Shown one piece after another: positions 33,339-41,962 of a DNA stretch of 64,000 bases (positions within the stretch are counted from its first letter, which is position 1; the number at the start of each line of letters is the position of its first letter). The DNA is from Leucobacter soli (GTDB taxonomy: Bacteria > Actinomycetota > Actinomycetes > Actinomycetales > Microbacteriaceae): contig NZ_CAJVAP010000002.1 in NCBI RefSeq assembly GCF_910593785.1, positions 62,001 through 126,000 of the forward strand. The letters are read 5' to 3'. The notes under the pieces are model-generated. The model was not told the origin of the DNA and ran no database searches. It was given only the letters and a program-made list of their open reading frames with translations. The position numbers were made by a program, and so were the translations under genes.

Positions 33339-33734
33339 GTGATCCGCTTCCTGCTGAGCCTCGTCTCGCATCTCGTGATGTCGGCCCTCGCGCTGCTGAT
33401 CGCCAACTGGATCCTCCCGCAGGTGACCCTCCACGTGGGCGGCTTCATCGTCGCGGTGCTCGTGTTCGCTCTGGCCCAGGCGATCCTCACGCCCTTCGTC
33501 GTCAACATCGCGCGCAAGTACGCCTCGGCGCTGCTCGGCGGCATCGGTCTCATCTCCACGCTGCTCGCGCTCTGGGTCGCCACCCTGTTCCCCGGCGGCA
33601 TCGAGATCTCGGGCCTCGGATGGGTGCTCGCACCGCTCATCGTGTGGATCGTCACCGCGCTCGGCGGCTGGATCCTCATGGGGCTCGTGTTCAAGCGGTA
33701 CCTGGAGGATCGCGGGCGCAAGCGGGCCGCGTGA
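33339..33734 (+). CDS. Phage-holin-superfamily-4 membrane protein (PF04020-like)
   Basis: A 131-aa protein with four transmembrane helices (RFLLSLVSHLVMSALALLIANWIL, GGFIVAVLVFALAQAIL, ALLGGIGLISTLLALWVATL, WVLAPLIVWIVTALGGWILMGLVF). Despite the family name, such proteins are chromosomal in most actinobacteria and nothing here suggests a phage. GTG at 33339 is chosen for AAAGGAG 5 nt upstream; an earlier in-frame GTG at 33300 directly abuts a -10-like TAGCCT and would leave no room for transcription start. Overlaps the next gene by 4 nt. Confidence 0.78.
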   Translation: MIRFLLSLVSHLVMSALALLIANWILPQVTLHVGGFIVAVLVFALAQAILTPFVVNIARKYASALLGGIGLISTLLALWVATLFPGGIEISGLGWVLAPLIVWIVTALGGWILMGLVFKRYLEDRGRKRAA

Positions 33735-34273
33735 CGGTCGAGCCCACCGGTTCTGGCGAGCCCACAGGTTCGGGCGAGCAGCGAGATCCCTGGGACGCCC
33801 TGTCGCGCTGGGGCATGGCGTGGCGTTCCACGCTCGCGCTGTGGATCGTGGTGCTGGTGGCGACGTTGATGCTGGTGCTCCTGACGTTGCTCAACGGCAA
33901 CCGCCCCGAGGCGACTCTGATGTTCGCGAGCAGTTACGTGGTCTGGCTGCCGGTCCTGGGTGCGATCCTCGCGGCCGTCGTCGGGCCCTGGCTGCGGCGC
34001 TTCCTCCCGTTCTCCCAGGCGCTTCTCTTCGGGGCGCTCGCCGCGGCGATCCCGGTGCTGCTGTTCGCCGTGCTGAGCCTCGCCGAACCGCTGCTGGACT
34101 CGTGCACACCGGGCGAGACCTGCGAGGGCGGGACGGGCCTCATCCTCTTCGGCCTCTGGGTGTTCGGCCTGCCGACCATGCTGCTCGCGACGACCGGCTA
34201 CGCCCTGGCGATGGGTGCAACCCGCCGATTCTCGAGGTCGGCGCCTCGCTCCGCTACGCGCGCTGAACGCTGA
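33731..34273 (+). CDS. Hypothetical membrane protein, four helices
   Basis: A 180-aa protein I cannot assign to a family. A cytoplasmic N-terminus with a duplicated EPTGSG motif precedes about four transmembrane segments (WRSTLALWIVVLVATLMLVLL, ASSYVVWLPVLGAILAAVVG, ALLFGALAAAIPVLLFAVLSL, GLILFGLWVFGLPTMLLATT). A short external loop has two cysteines (DSCTPGETCEGG) that could form a disulfide. The GTG start overlaps the holin-like gene's stop (GTGA), so the two are probably made together. Confidence 0.7.
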   Translation: MTVEPTGSGEPTGSGEQRDPWDALSRWGMAWRSTLALWIVVLVATLMLVLLTLLNGNRPEATLMFASSYVVWLPVLGAILAAVVGPWLRRFLPFSQALLFGALAAAIPVLLFAVLSLAEPLLDSCTPGETCEGGTGLILFGLWVFGLPTMLLATTGYALAMGATRRFSRSAPRSATRAER

Positions 34274-34393
34274 TCTTGCATCGGGCCTGGTCTCGCGCAG
34301 GCCTGGTCTCGTGCCGAGAATGCGAGAGGTGCGGGTGGGTCGCGGCCCGTGTCATCAGGGCCGTCGCCATCTGTGTGCGATCCGTGCATCAAT

Positions 34394-35776
34394 TCAGTAC
34401 GGCGGGGGGCCCGCCCTGGGCTCGGGCGGCGTCACCGGCTTGAACCGTACCCGGCTGCTCGGTGCCTCGGTGTAGCGCCTGCCGCTCGGGCTGCGCCACT
34501 CGTACACGCCACCCGGCCTCTGCGTCGCGTGCCAGCCGGAACCACCCGCGAACTCGAAGTGCTTGAGGGTGTGGTGCTTGCGGCAGAGGTGCCCGAGGTT
34601 CTTGTCCGCAGTGGGCCCGCCTCGGGCGGCCGGAATCGTGTGGTCGATGTCGCACTGGTCGAGACGTCTGGTGCAGCCGGGGAAGCGGCAGTGCTGGTCG
34701 CGCGCTCTGAGCAGGCGCCGCAGCTCTTCGCTCGGGCGGTAGCGATCGACGGCGAGCACTGCACCGCTGACCGGATGCGTGAGCACTCGTTCCCAGGCGG
34801 CGGACCCTCCTGCGAGGCGGCGCGCGGTCGCAGTGTCGATCGGTCCGTACCCGGCCAGTTCTGCCGAGCCGGAGTGGGATGCGGTCTCGGCGCTCTCGGG
34901 CAGGCCTGCCAGCCTCAGTACCGGGACGGTGACCTGTACGCGGCCGGTGATCGGTGCGACTGAGTCGCCGCCCGCCGGGCGATGGGGCGCGCGGGGGTCG
35001 ACTGAGAGCAGGAGCTCCGTGAAGAGGTCGGCCTGAGCCTGTGCAGGGGTCCCGGTGCGTTCGCGGACTTCGGGTCTTCCGGACTCGCCGTTCTCTCGAT
35101 CCTTCACCCCGTCGTCGCCATGGTCGTCGGTCGCTCTCGCCGCGTGCGCGATCCGTGCGAGGCGATCCTTGATCGCGTACGCCTCGACCGCCCCGATCGT
35201 CGCGATGAGCTTCGCCATCCCGTCGTCGAGATCGATCACGCGCACGCAGCGGCCCTCGTGCGCCTCGCGGTGGCGCTCGTCGATGTCGCGGTCCGCGTAG
35301 TGCTCGGCGAGGCGTCTCGCGTGAGCCCGGAGCTGGTGCGCGGTCATCGCGCGGGCGAGCGACAGCGCTTCGGCCTCGTAGGCGGCACGTGCGGCCGGGG
35401 CCGGAATGATACTACCGGCGTCGACGATGACGTGCGTGTGCCGCAACGACACCGTCCCCTCGCTCAGTGCTGCCGCGGTAGTCGGATAGCCGGACAGAAG
35501 CGCGTCGGCGTGCGCCATCGCGGAAGCGGTGGCCGTATGCCCGGAGCGGGTCGCCACGGCGACCTCGGCTTCGACCGCCCGGTGGACGAGTTCGCCGTGG
35601 TCGAGATGCCCTTCGTCGTGCGCGATACGCGTCGCGAGGTGCGAGAGCGAGGCGAGCGCGACCGCCTTCAGATGCTCGAGCTGATGCCCCAGCGCGTCCA
35701 GACTCTCAATCACGGCGATACCGGCGGCAAGCGCCTCGCGCTGCTGCTCGGTGACGTCGTGGGGGAGCGTTCTCAT
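34394..35776 (-). CDS. DUF222/HNH endonuclease domain protein (13E12 family)
   Basis: A 460-aa protein with an N-terminal helical DUF222 region (about 10-330) and a C-terminal HNH nuclease motif (about 360-405: CRFPGCTRRLDQCDIDHTI, then HLCRKHHTLKH). Zinc-type cysteines and the catalytic His-Asn-His pattern are intact. The family is multi-copy in mycobacteria and Microbacteriaceae (13E12 repeats) and its biological role is unknown; a mobile or defence role has been proposed but is unproven. Isolated here, convergent with the membrane protein gene. The frame is full length. Confidence 0.88.
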   Translation of the reverse strand: MRTLPHDVTEQQREALAAGIAVIESLDALGHQLEHLKAVALASLSHLATRIAHDEGHLDHGELVHRAVEAEVAVATRSGHTATASAMAHADALLSGYPTTAAALSEGTVSLRHTHVIVDAGSIIPAPAARAAYEAEALSLARAMTAHQLRAHARRLAEHYADRDIDERHREAHEGRCVRVIDLDDGMAKLIATIGAVEAYAIKDRLARIAHAARATDDHGDDGVKDRENGESGRPEVRERTGTPAQAQADLFTELLLSVDPRAPHRPAGGDSVAPITGRVQVTVPVLRLAGLPESAETASHSGSAELAGYGPIDTATARRLAGGSAAWERVLTHPVSGAVLAVDRYRPSEELRRLLRARDQHCRFPGCTRRLDQCDIDHTIPAARGGPTADKNLGHLCRKHHTLKHFEFAGGSGWHATQRPGGVYEWRSPSGRRYTEAPSSRVRFKPVTPPEPRAGPPPY

Positions 35777-35948
35777 GGCACTATCTCAACAGCAGCCACC
35801 GACATTCCCGACCGGTTTCGGGGGACTCTCGATTCAAACTTTCGCCGACTTCTTTGGTCTGCACCCTACAAAGAGGAGGCGGTGAAGTTCGTGTAACGCG
35901 GTGACTGAGGACCACAGGCCGCAGCGCCCCGCTCGACTCCGATCTCAA

Positions 35949-35967
35949 AGGCTAATAGTATTAGCCT
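35949..35967. promoter_or_regulatory. Perfect 19-bp palindrome overlapping the -10 of the DUF4260-tetR unit
   Basis: AGGCTAATAGTATTAGCCT is a perfect 9+1+9 inverted repeat. Its centre contains TAGTAT (35956-35961), a -10 hexamer ending 7 nt before the ATG at 35969. A TetR dimer bound here would block the promoter directly. It is AT-rich against the GC-rich surroundings. Confidence 0.85.
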
Positions 35968-35968
35968 C

Positions 35969-36388
35969 ATGAATCCCATCCGTTCCATCTGGCTGCTCGC
36001 CGCAGGGCTCATGATCGCCGCGATCGTCTGGGCCTGCATTGTGCTCGGCTGGCCCGCGACGATCGTGGCCGTCGTGTTCGCCTGCCTCCCCGATATCGCG
36101 CTCATCGGCGCCTTCGCCGAGCACGGCCGCCTCAAGCCGCGCCGGGTCGGCTTCTACAACCTGCTGCACGCGCCGATGCTCGGCGCGATGCTGGTCGCGG
36201 CCGGTCTTGCGATTCTCGCGCTGCCCCCGCACACGTGGATCGCGGCACTCGCCGGCCTGGCCTGGCTCGCCCACATCGCGGTCGACCGGGCCTGCGGCTT
36301 CGGGCTCCGGGCGGCCGACGGGAGCATCGTGCCGGTCGGTGTGCGCCGCGATGCCGGGAGCCGCGAGCGGAAGCCGCGCGTGAAGTGA
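35969..36388 (+). CDS. DUF4260 family membrane protein
   Basis: A 139-aa protein with three to four helices and the DUF4260 pattern: ACLPDIALIGAFAEHGRLKPRRVGFYNLLHAPMLGAML and LAGLAWLAHIAVDRACGFGLR, where the conserved YN..H..., and H...DR residues could be catalytic or metal-binding. The function of the family is unknown. It begins directly behind the palindromic promoter with no Shine-Dalgarno sequence (leaderless) and overlaps the tetR gene by 4 nt, so the regulator very likely controls its synthesis. Confidence 0.82.
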   Translation: MNPIRSIWLLAAGLMIAAIVWACIVLGWPATIVAVVFACLPDIALIGAFAEHGRLKPRRVGFYNLLHAPMLGAMLVAAGLAILALPPHTWIAALAGLAWLAHIAVDRACGFGLRAADGSIVPVGVRRDAGSRERKPRVK

Positions 36389-36966
36389 GCGCGCGCCGGG
36401 AGAGCCTGCTCGATCTCGCCGAGCTGATCCTCGAGAGAGACGGACTCGAGGGATTCGGCGTGAACGCGCTCGCGCGTGCCGCGGGAGTCAAACCGCCGAG
36501 TCTCTACAAGCATTTCGCGGGCGCCGTCGAGATCGAGCACGCGCTGGTCGCGCGCTGGTTCAGGCGGCTTGCCGCGGAGCTCGCCGCGGTCGAGATCCAG
36601 ACCAGTGCCACGGTCGAGATCCAAGCGGGTGCCGCGGCCGAAGCGCAGCCAGGTACGGAGGATCGCCTGACCGCCTTCGCGGGAGCCTATCGGGGCCTGG
36701 CGCTCCGCGCGCCCCAGCTCTACCGGCTCGCGAACGATCGCACGCTCGACCGGGAGCTGCTGGAGCGGTTGGATCACGGCTGCGAGGCGGCGGCGATGGG
36801 GGCGCTTCTGCGCTTCTTCGACGAGGATCTCACCCGCCACGACCGTGCGCGGCTGGCCTGGGCCGCCGCGCACGGTCTGGTCTCGCTGGAGATCGTCGGG
36901 CGCTTCCCAGAGGGCGCCGATCTCGCATCGGCGTGGGGATCGCTCGCACGCTTGCTCGCCGCCTGA
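36385..36966 (+). CDS. TetR family transcriptional regulator (WHG-type C-terminal domain)
   Basis: A 193-aa repressor. The helix-turn-helix is at about residues 8-52 (SLLDLAELILERDGLEGFGVNALARAAGVKPPSLYKHF). The C-terminal ligand domain carries the WHG-like AAAHGLVSLEIVGRF. Between them lies a Ala/Glu/Thr-rich segment with a repeated VEIQ motif. GTG at 36385 overlaps the DUF4260 stop; the frame stays open further upstream only because it runs inside that gene. Predicted to bind the 19-bp palindrome at 35949 and repress its own operon. The inducer is unknown. Confidence 0.88.
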   Translation: MSARRESLLDLAELILERDGLEGFGVNALARAAGVKPPSLYKHFAGAVEIEHALVARWFRRLAAELAAVEIQTSATVEIQAGAAAEAQPGTEDRLTAFAGAYRGLALRAPQLYRLANDRTLDRELLERLDHGCEAAAMGALLRFFDEDLTRHDRARLAWAAAHGLVSLEIVGRFPEGADLASAWGSLARLLAA

Positions 36967-37059
36967 CACGCTTCGCGAGCGCGGCATTCGCAGGCCTTCC
37001 GGCCGAAGGGGGCGAAAACTGACGGCCTGGAGCCGAGCCATCGGGTAGCGTTTATCCAG

Positions 37060-37081
37060 TGCGCGCCTGAAACGGCGCGCA
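37060..37081 (+). promoter_or_regulatory. Hairpin in the smc leader
   Basis: TGCGCGCC-tgaaac-GGCGCGCA is a perfect 8-bp stem, 45 bp before the smc start and just after a -10-like TAGCGT (37046-37051). It may be an operator or a leader hairpin. Confidence 0.4.
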
Positions 37082-37124
37082 ACGAGACGGATTCCGACCA
37101 CCGGGCGACAGGAAGGAGGGAGCG

Positions 37125-40100
37125 TTGCACCTCAAGAGCCTCACGCTCAAGGGATTCAAATCCTTCGCGCAGCCGACCGCCTTCCAGTTCGAGCCGGGCG
37201 TCACCGCGATCGTCGGCCCCAACGGCTCGGGCAAGTCGAACGTGGTGGACGCGTTGGCCTGGGTGATGGGCGAACAGGGCGCCAAGACCCTGCGCGGCGG
37301 CAAGATGGAGGATGTCATCTTCGCCGGCACGAGCACGCGGGGCCCGCTCGGACGGGCCGAGGTCAAGCTCACCATCGACAACAGCGACGGCGCGCTGCCG
37401 ATCGAGTACACCGAGGTGACGATCAGCCGCACGCTGTTCCGCAACGGTGCCAGCGAGTACGCGATCAACGGCGAGGGATGCCGCCTGCTCGACGTGCAGG
37501 AGCTGCTGAGCGATTCCGGCCTCGGCCGCGAGATGCACGTGATCGTCGGTCAGGGGCAGCTCGACGCGGTGCTGCGGGCGACACCCGAGGATCGGCGCGG
37601 CTTCATCGAGGAGGCCGCCGGCATCCTGAAGCATCGCCGGCGCAAGGAGCGCACGCTGCGCAAGCTCGAAGCGATGGAGACGAACCTCACCCGGCTGAAC
37701 GATCTCGCCGGCGAAATCCGGCGCCAGCTCAAGCCGCTGGGGCGCCAGGCCGAGGTGGCGCGGCAGGCGCAGCACATCGCCGCCGAGGTGCGCGACGCGA
37801 AGGCCCGCCTGCTCGCGGATGATGTCGCCCGTCTGCGCGCCGAGCTCGACGAGCTCGCCAAGGACGAGGCCGAGCGCCACAGCGAGCGGATCGTGCTGCA
37901 GGAGCAGGTCGAGCAGAAGCAGCTCAGAATCGCGCGCCTCGAGCAGGATCAGCAGAGCGAGGAGCTCGATGCCGCCCGTCGGGTCACGATCGGCCTCGAA
38001 TCCTCCCAGTCGCGGCTACGGGGGTTGCTCGCGCAGACCCAGCAGCGGCTCACCTTCCTCGCCACCCAGGCGGAAGCGCCGGATCAGCTCACTCGGCTCA
38101 GTCGCTCGAGCGTGGACGAGGCGGGCAGGGAAGCCGCTGCGCTCGCCGACCTGATCCCCGGTGCGGATCGAGCCTGGCAGGAGGCCGGCGACGCGACCCG
38201 TCGCGCGCAGCGTTCGCTCGACGCCATCGACGAGCACCTGGCTGCGCAGAGCGCCCTCGTCTCCAAGCACGATCTCGAGCTTTCGAAGCTGCGCGGCCAG
38301 GCCGAGGCCGCCGAGCAGAAGCGGGCCGCGGTGGCGCAGGAGGTGGCCAGGCGCGAGCACGCGGTGCAGCAGGCCGAGGAACGCGCGGCCGAGGCCCGCG
38401 CCGAGCTCGAGGCGTTCGAGGCGACCCTCGACACGGGCGAGGCGCCCGAGCACGGGCTCGACGACGCCTATCGCGCCGCGCAGGACGCGCAGACCGAGGC
38501 CGAGCAGTCGCGCGACGAACTGCGGGACCGGTTGCACACCATGGAGCAGGAGCACGCCGGCCTCGAGGCACGGGTCAGCGCGCTCGCCCGCTCGCTCGAC
38601 CAGCGCGACGCCTCCGCCGCGCTGCTGGCCGAGGAGCCGAGCGGTATCGTCGGCCGAGTCGCCGACCACGTGCGCGTGCACGAGGGATACGAGGCCGCCG
38701 TGGGCGCGGCTCTCGGGGTCTACGCCGATGCGCTGCTCGCCGAGTCCCGGCACGACGCTGGAGAGGTCGTGCGAGCGGCCCGGGAGCGCGACCTCGGTCG
38801 ACTGCGCGCTGTGATCGCACGCGGGGGAGCCTCGGAGACACCGGATGCGCCGCGGATCGACCGGCTCACGCGCGCCGGCGACGTGCTGCTCGAGGCGCCG
38901 GAGGGCGTGCGCGGCCTCCTCTCCCGCAGCTATCTCGCGGACGATCTCGCCGCGGCCATCGAGGGCGCAGCGGCACTGCGCGAGAAGTGGCCGGCCGAGA
39001 GCTTCACGATCGTGACCACCGCCGGCGACGTGCTGACGCAGCACACGCTCACGGGCGGGTCCGGCCAGGCGCCCTCGCGCATCGAGCTGATCGCCGATCG
39101 CGAGCAGGCCGAGCTGCGTCGCGAGGCGCTCGCCGCAGAGATAGAGACGGCCGTCGTCGAGCTCGCGGAGCTGCGCGAGGGCGCGGCGCGCGCGAAGCTG
39201 GGCGCCGAGCGCGCCTTCGCCGAGCTGCGGGCCGCCGACGCCAGGATCGCCGAGGTCGCCGAGCGGCGCAACCGTCTCACCGTGCGTGCGGAGGCGGGGC
39301 AGGCGGAGGCCGAGCGCGCACGTCAGGCGCTCGCGGAGGTCTCCGATAGCGAGGCGGAGGCGGCGGCCGCCGCGGACCGCGCGGCCCAGGTCTTCGCAGA
39401 GGCGGAGGCCAGGCCGCGGCCGATTCTCGATGCGAGCCAGCGCGACGGGCTCTTCTCCGAGGTCGAGCGCGCCCGCGCCGAGGAGGTGGAGCAGCGGCTC
39501 GAGCTGGAGACCGCGCGCGAGCGCGCTCGCGCCGCCCAGGAGCGGCACCGCATGCTCGCGAGCCAGTTCGATGCCGAGCGCCAGGCCGCCGAGGAGGCCG
39601 CGCGTCGCGCCGTGCTCCGGGCGCGGCAGGTGGAGCGCTCCGAGCGTGTCGCGGGCCTGCTGCCCGACATCCTGGCCGCCTGCGACCGCTCGCTCGCAGA
39701 GGCCAGGCTCGCGCAGCAGACCGCCGAGCAGGAGCGGGCCAGGCACAGCCAGGAGCTGACGCTGCTGCGCGCGGAGGAGTCCGAACTGCGGGGACGGCTG
39801 CAGGCGCTCACCGAACGCGTGCACGGTGCGGAGCTCAAGAGCTACGAGCGCAAGCTGCAACTGTCGGCGCTGCTCGAGCGGGCCGGCAACGAGCTCGGCC
39901 TCGTCGAGGACGTGCTGATCGCCGAGTACGGGCCGGATCAGGGAGTGCCGGTGACGGCGCCGGAGGACGATCCCGCGCCGAGCGGCGGCCTGACGCTCGT
40001 CGCCGAACTGCCCGAGGATCTCGAAGCGCAATTCGCGGCCGAATTGGGGCTGGAGCCTTCCCAGCGATCATCGGAGCCGCAGGGGCTCGCAGCATCTACC

Positions 40101-40844
40101 GGGTCGGATGCGGATCCCGCGACTGACGCGCAGGATGACGGCAACGCGCAGGATGCCGGGGATGTCGAGACCGTTCCCTTCGTCCGTTCCGAGCAGGAGC
40201 GCCGTCTCGCCAGGGCCGAGCGCCGCCTCACGGAGCTCGGCCGGATCAATCCGCTCGCCCTGGAGGAGTTCGCGGCGCTCGAGCAGCGCCACGCGTTCCT
40301 GGTCGAGCAGCTGAACGATCTCACGAAGACCCGAGCCGACCTGCTCACCATCATCGCGGAGCTCGACGGGAAGATGGAGGGGATCTTCGCGGAGGCGTTC
40401 GAGGACACCCGGGCGGCGTTCGCCGAGATCTTCCCGGTGCTGTTCCCGGGGGGCTCCGGCGAGATCGCGCTGAGCGATCCCGACGACCTGCTGAGCACCG
40501 GTATCGAGATGACCGTGCGGCCGGCCGGCAAGAAGGTCGAACGGCTGTCGCTGCTGAGCGGAGGCGAGCGCTCCCTCGCCGCCGTCGCCTGGCTGGTCGC
40601 GATCTTCCGGGCGCGGCCGAGTCCGTTCTACATCATGGACGAGGTCGAGGCCGCACTCGACGACGCCAACCTCGGTCGCCTGCTCCAGGTCTTCGAAGCG
40701 CTGCGGGAGAGCTCCCAGCTCATCGTCATCACGCACCAGAAGCGCACGATGGAGATCGCGGATGCGCTCTACGGCGTCTCGATGAGGCAGGACGGGATCT
40801 CCGCCGTCGTCGGCCAGAGGATCGGCGCGCACGCCGGAGCCTAG
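37125..40844 (+). CDS. smc: Chromosome partition protein Smc
   Basis: A 1239-aa condensin ATPase. The N-terminal head has Walker A GPNGSGKSN (about residues 32-40). Long coiled coils follow (about 170-500 and 660-1000), with a hinge around 500-650 (GIVGRVADHVRVHEGYEAAVGAALGVYADALL). The C-terminal head has the signature LLSGGERSLAAVAWLVAIF (about 1140) and Walker B PFYIMDEVEAALDDANL. A Glu/Asp/Ser-rich insert around 940-1010 is a typical lineage-specific linker. The TTG start is preceded by GGAAGGAGGG. In related genomes smc is usually close to ftsY; here about 10 kb separates them. Confidence 0.97.
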   Translation: MHLKSLTLKGFKSFAQPTAFQFEPGVTAIVGPNGSGKSNVVDALAWVMGEQGAKTLRGGKMEDVIFAGTSTRGPLGRAEVKLTIDNSDGALPIEYTEVTISRTLFRNGASEYAINGEGCRLLDVQELLSDSGLGREMHVIVGQGQLDAVLRATPEDRRGFIEEAAGILKHRRRKERTLRKLEAMETNLTRLNDLAGEIRRQLKPLGRQAEVARQAQHIAAEVRDAKARLLADDVARLRAELDELAKDEAERHSERIVLQEQVEQKQLRIARLEQDQQSEELDAARRVTIGLESSQSRLRGLLAQTQQRLTFLATQAEAPDQLTRLSRSSVDEAGREAAALADLIPGADRAWQEAGDATRRAQRSLDAIDEHLAAQSALVSKHDLELSKLRGQAEAAEQKRAAVAQEVARREHAVQQAEERAAEARAELEAFEATLDTGEAPEHGLDDAYRAAQDAQTEAEQSRDELRDRLHTMEQEHAGLEARVSALARSLDQRDASAALLAEEPSGIVGRVADHVRVHEGYEAAVGAALGVYADALLAESRHDAGEVVRAARERDLGRLRAVIARGGASETPDAPRIDRLTRAGDVLLEAPEGVRGLLSRSYLADDLAAAIEGAAALREKWPAESFTIVTTAGDVLTQHTLTGGSGQAPSRIELIADREQAELRREALAAEIETAVVELAELREGAARAKLGAERAFAELRAADARIAEVAERRNRLTVRAEAGQAEAERARQALAEVSDSEAEAAAAADRAAQVFAEAEARPRPILDASQRDGLFSEVERARAEEVEQRLELETARERARAAQERHRMLASQFDAERQAAEEAARRAVLRARQVERSERVAGLLPDILAACDRSLAEARLAQQTAEQERARHSQELTLLRAEESELRGRLQALTERVHGAELKSYERKLQLSALLERAGNELGLVEDVLIAEYGPDQGVPVTAPEDDPAPSGGLTLVAELPEDLEAQFAAELGLEPSQRSSEPQGLAASTGSDADPATDAQDDGNAQDAGDVETVPFVRSEQERRLARAERRLTELGRINPLALEEFAALEQRHAFLVEQLNDLTKTRADLLTIIAELDGKMEGIFAEAFEDTRAAFAEIFPVLFPGGSGEIALSDPDDLLSTGIEMTVRPAGKKVERLSLLSGGERSLAAVAWLVAIFRARPSPFYIMDEVEAALDDANLGRLLQVFEALRESSQLIVITHQKRTMEIADALYGVSMRQDGISAVVGQRIGAHAGA

Positions 40845-40934
40845 AACCGCGGGATCCCGGCAGACGGGCGCGCGGCATCATCCGAAAGGATGACCCCGGA
40901 CGGCACTTGCGGCGGATGTCCGGAGACCCGAGCG

Positions 40935-40949
40935 GAACATAGCGTGTTC
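40935..40949. promoter_or_regulatory. GAACA-tagcg-TGTTC inverted repeat upstream of the ABC/two-component operon
   Basis: Perfect 5-bp arms with a 5-bp spacer; TAGCGT (40940-40945) within it resembles a -10. It lies 35 bp before the ATPase gene. It is a candidate site for the operon's own LuxR-type response regulator. The spacing does not fit a LexA box. Confidence 0.45.
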
Positions 40950-40983
40950 TCAGCGGCCAGATCGGCCGACGGAAGGGAACACG

Positions 40984-41916
40984 ATGATCGAGGCGGTCAA
41001 TCTCACGAAGCGCTACGGCACGAAGCTCGCGGTCGACGACGTCAGCTTCTCGTTGCAGCCCGGGCAGGTCACCGGCTTCCTCGGACCGAACGGGGCCGGC
41101 AAGTCGACGACCATGCGCATGCTGATGGGCCTCGACCGCCCGACGCACGGCAGCATCACCGTGCTGGGCAAGCCCTACGCCGAGCATCGCAACCCCCTGT
41201 GCGTCGCCGGTGCGCTGCTCGACGCGAAGGGCGTGCATCCGGGCCGCACGGCGCGCAGCCACCTGCGCGCGCTCGCGGCGACGCACGGCCTCCCCGACGC
41301 GCGGGTGGACCGGGTGCTGGAGCTCACCGGCATCGATTCGGTGGCGCACAAGCGGGTCGGCGGATTCTCGCTCGGCATGGGGCAGCGGCTGGGCATCGCG
41401 GCCGCCCTGCTCGGAGATCCCGACGTGCTGGTTCTCGACGAGCCGGTGAACGGGCTCGACCCCGACGGCGTGCTCTGGGTGCGCGAGTTCGTGCGCGAGT
41501 TCGCCGCCACGGGGCGGACGGTCCTGCTCTCGAGCCACCTGATGAGCGAGATGGCGCAGACCGCCGATCACGTGCTCGTGCTCGGCCGAGGCCGGATCAT
41601 CGCCGACGCACCGATCGCAGAACTCATCGGCGCGGGCGGCCGCCGCACCGTGCGGGTGACCTCGCCGGACGCGATCCGGCTGGGGGAGCTGCTCCGCGCC
41701 GAGGGCGCCCGCAGCACCCAGCAGAGCGGCGGCAACGAGCTCGAGCTGCACGGAATCGCGGCCGAGCGCGTCGGTGAGATCGCCGCGGGCCACGGCATCG
41801 TGCTGCACGCACTGAGCACCGATGCGGCCTCCCTGGAGGAGGCCTACCTCTCGCTGACCAGGGGAGAGCTCGAGTACACGTCCGACCCGGCCGCCGCGCA
41901 GCCGGTCGCGGCCTGA
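40984..41916 (+). CDS. ABC transporter ATP-binding protein (ABC-2 exporter type)
   Basis: A 310-aa ATPase of the drug/bacitracin-export class. Walker A FLGPNGAGKST (about residues 34-44), signature GFSLGMGQRLGIAAAL (with SLGMGQ rather than LSGGQ, normal in this class), Walker B DVLVLDEPVNGLDPDG and H-loop LLSSHLMSEM. The C-terminal part (about 220-300) is the usual DUF4162-like domain. Its membrane partner follows 46 bp later, then a sensor kinase and regulator, so the pump is probably induced by what the kinase senses. Confidence 0.9.
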   Translation: MIEAVNLTKRYGTKLAVDDVSFSLQPGQVTGFLGPNGAGKSTTMRMLMGLDRPTHGSITVLGKPYAEHRNPLCVAGALLDAKGVHPGRTARSHLRALAATHGLPDARVDRVLELTGIDSVAHKRVGGFSLGMGQRLGIAAALLGDPDVLVLDEPVNGLDPDGVLWVREFVREFAATGRTVLLSSHLMSEMAQTADHVLVLGRGRIIADAPIAELIGAGGRRTVRVTSPDAIRLGELLRAEGARSTQQSGGNELELHGIAAERVGEIAAGHGIVLHALSTDAASLEEAYLSLTRGELEYTSDPAAAQPVAA

Positions 41917-41962
41917 AGCGCTGCGACCCGATGCGAAGATCCGAGGAACAGAGGAAAACGAC

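Noticed and set aside
33339-33734. Holin-family gene taken as a sign of prophage
   Set aside because: No lysin, integrase, structural gene or attachment repeats nearby; the family is chromosomal in actinobacteria.
40935-40949. LexA box upstream of the exporter operon
   Set aside because: GAAC and GTTC are 7 bp apart instead of 4, so it does not match the actinobacterial SOS consensus.
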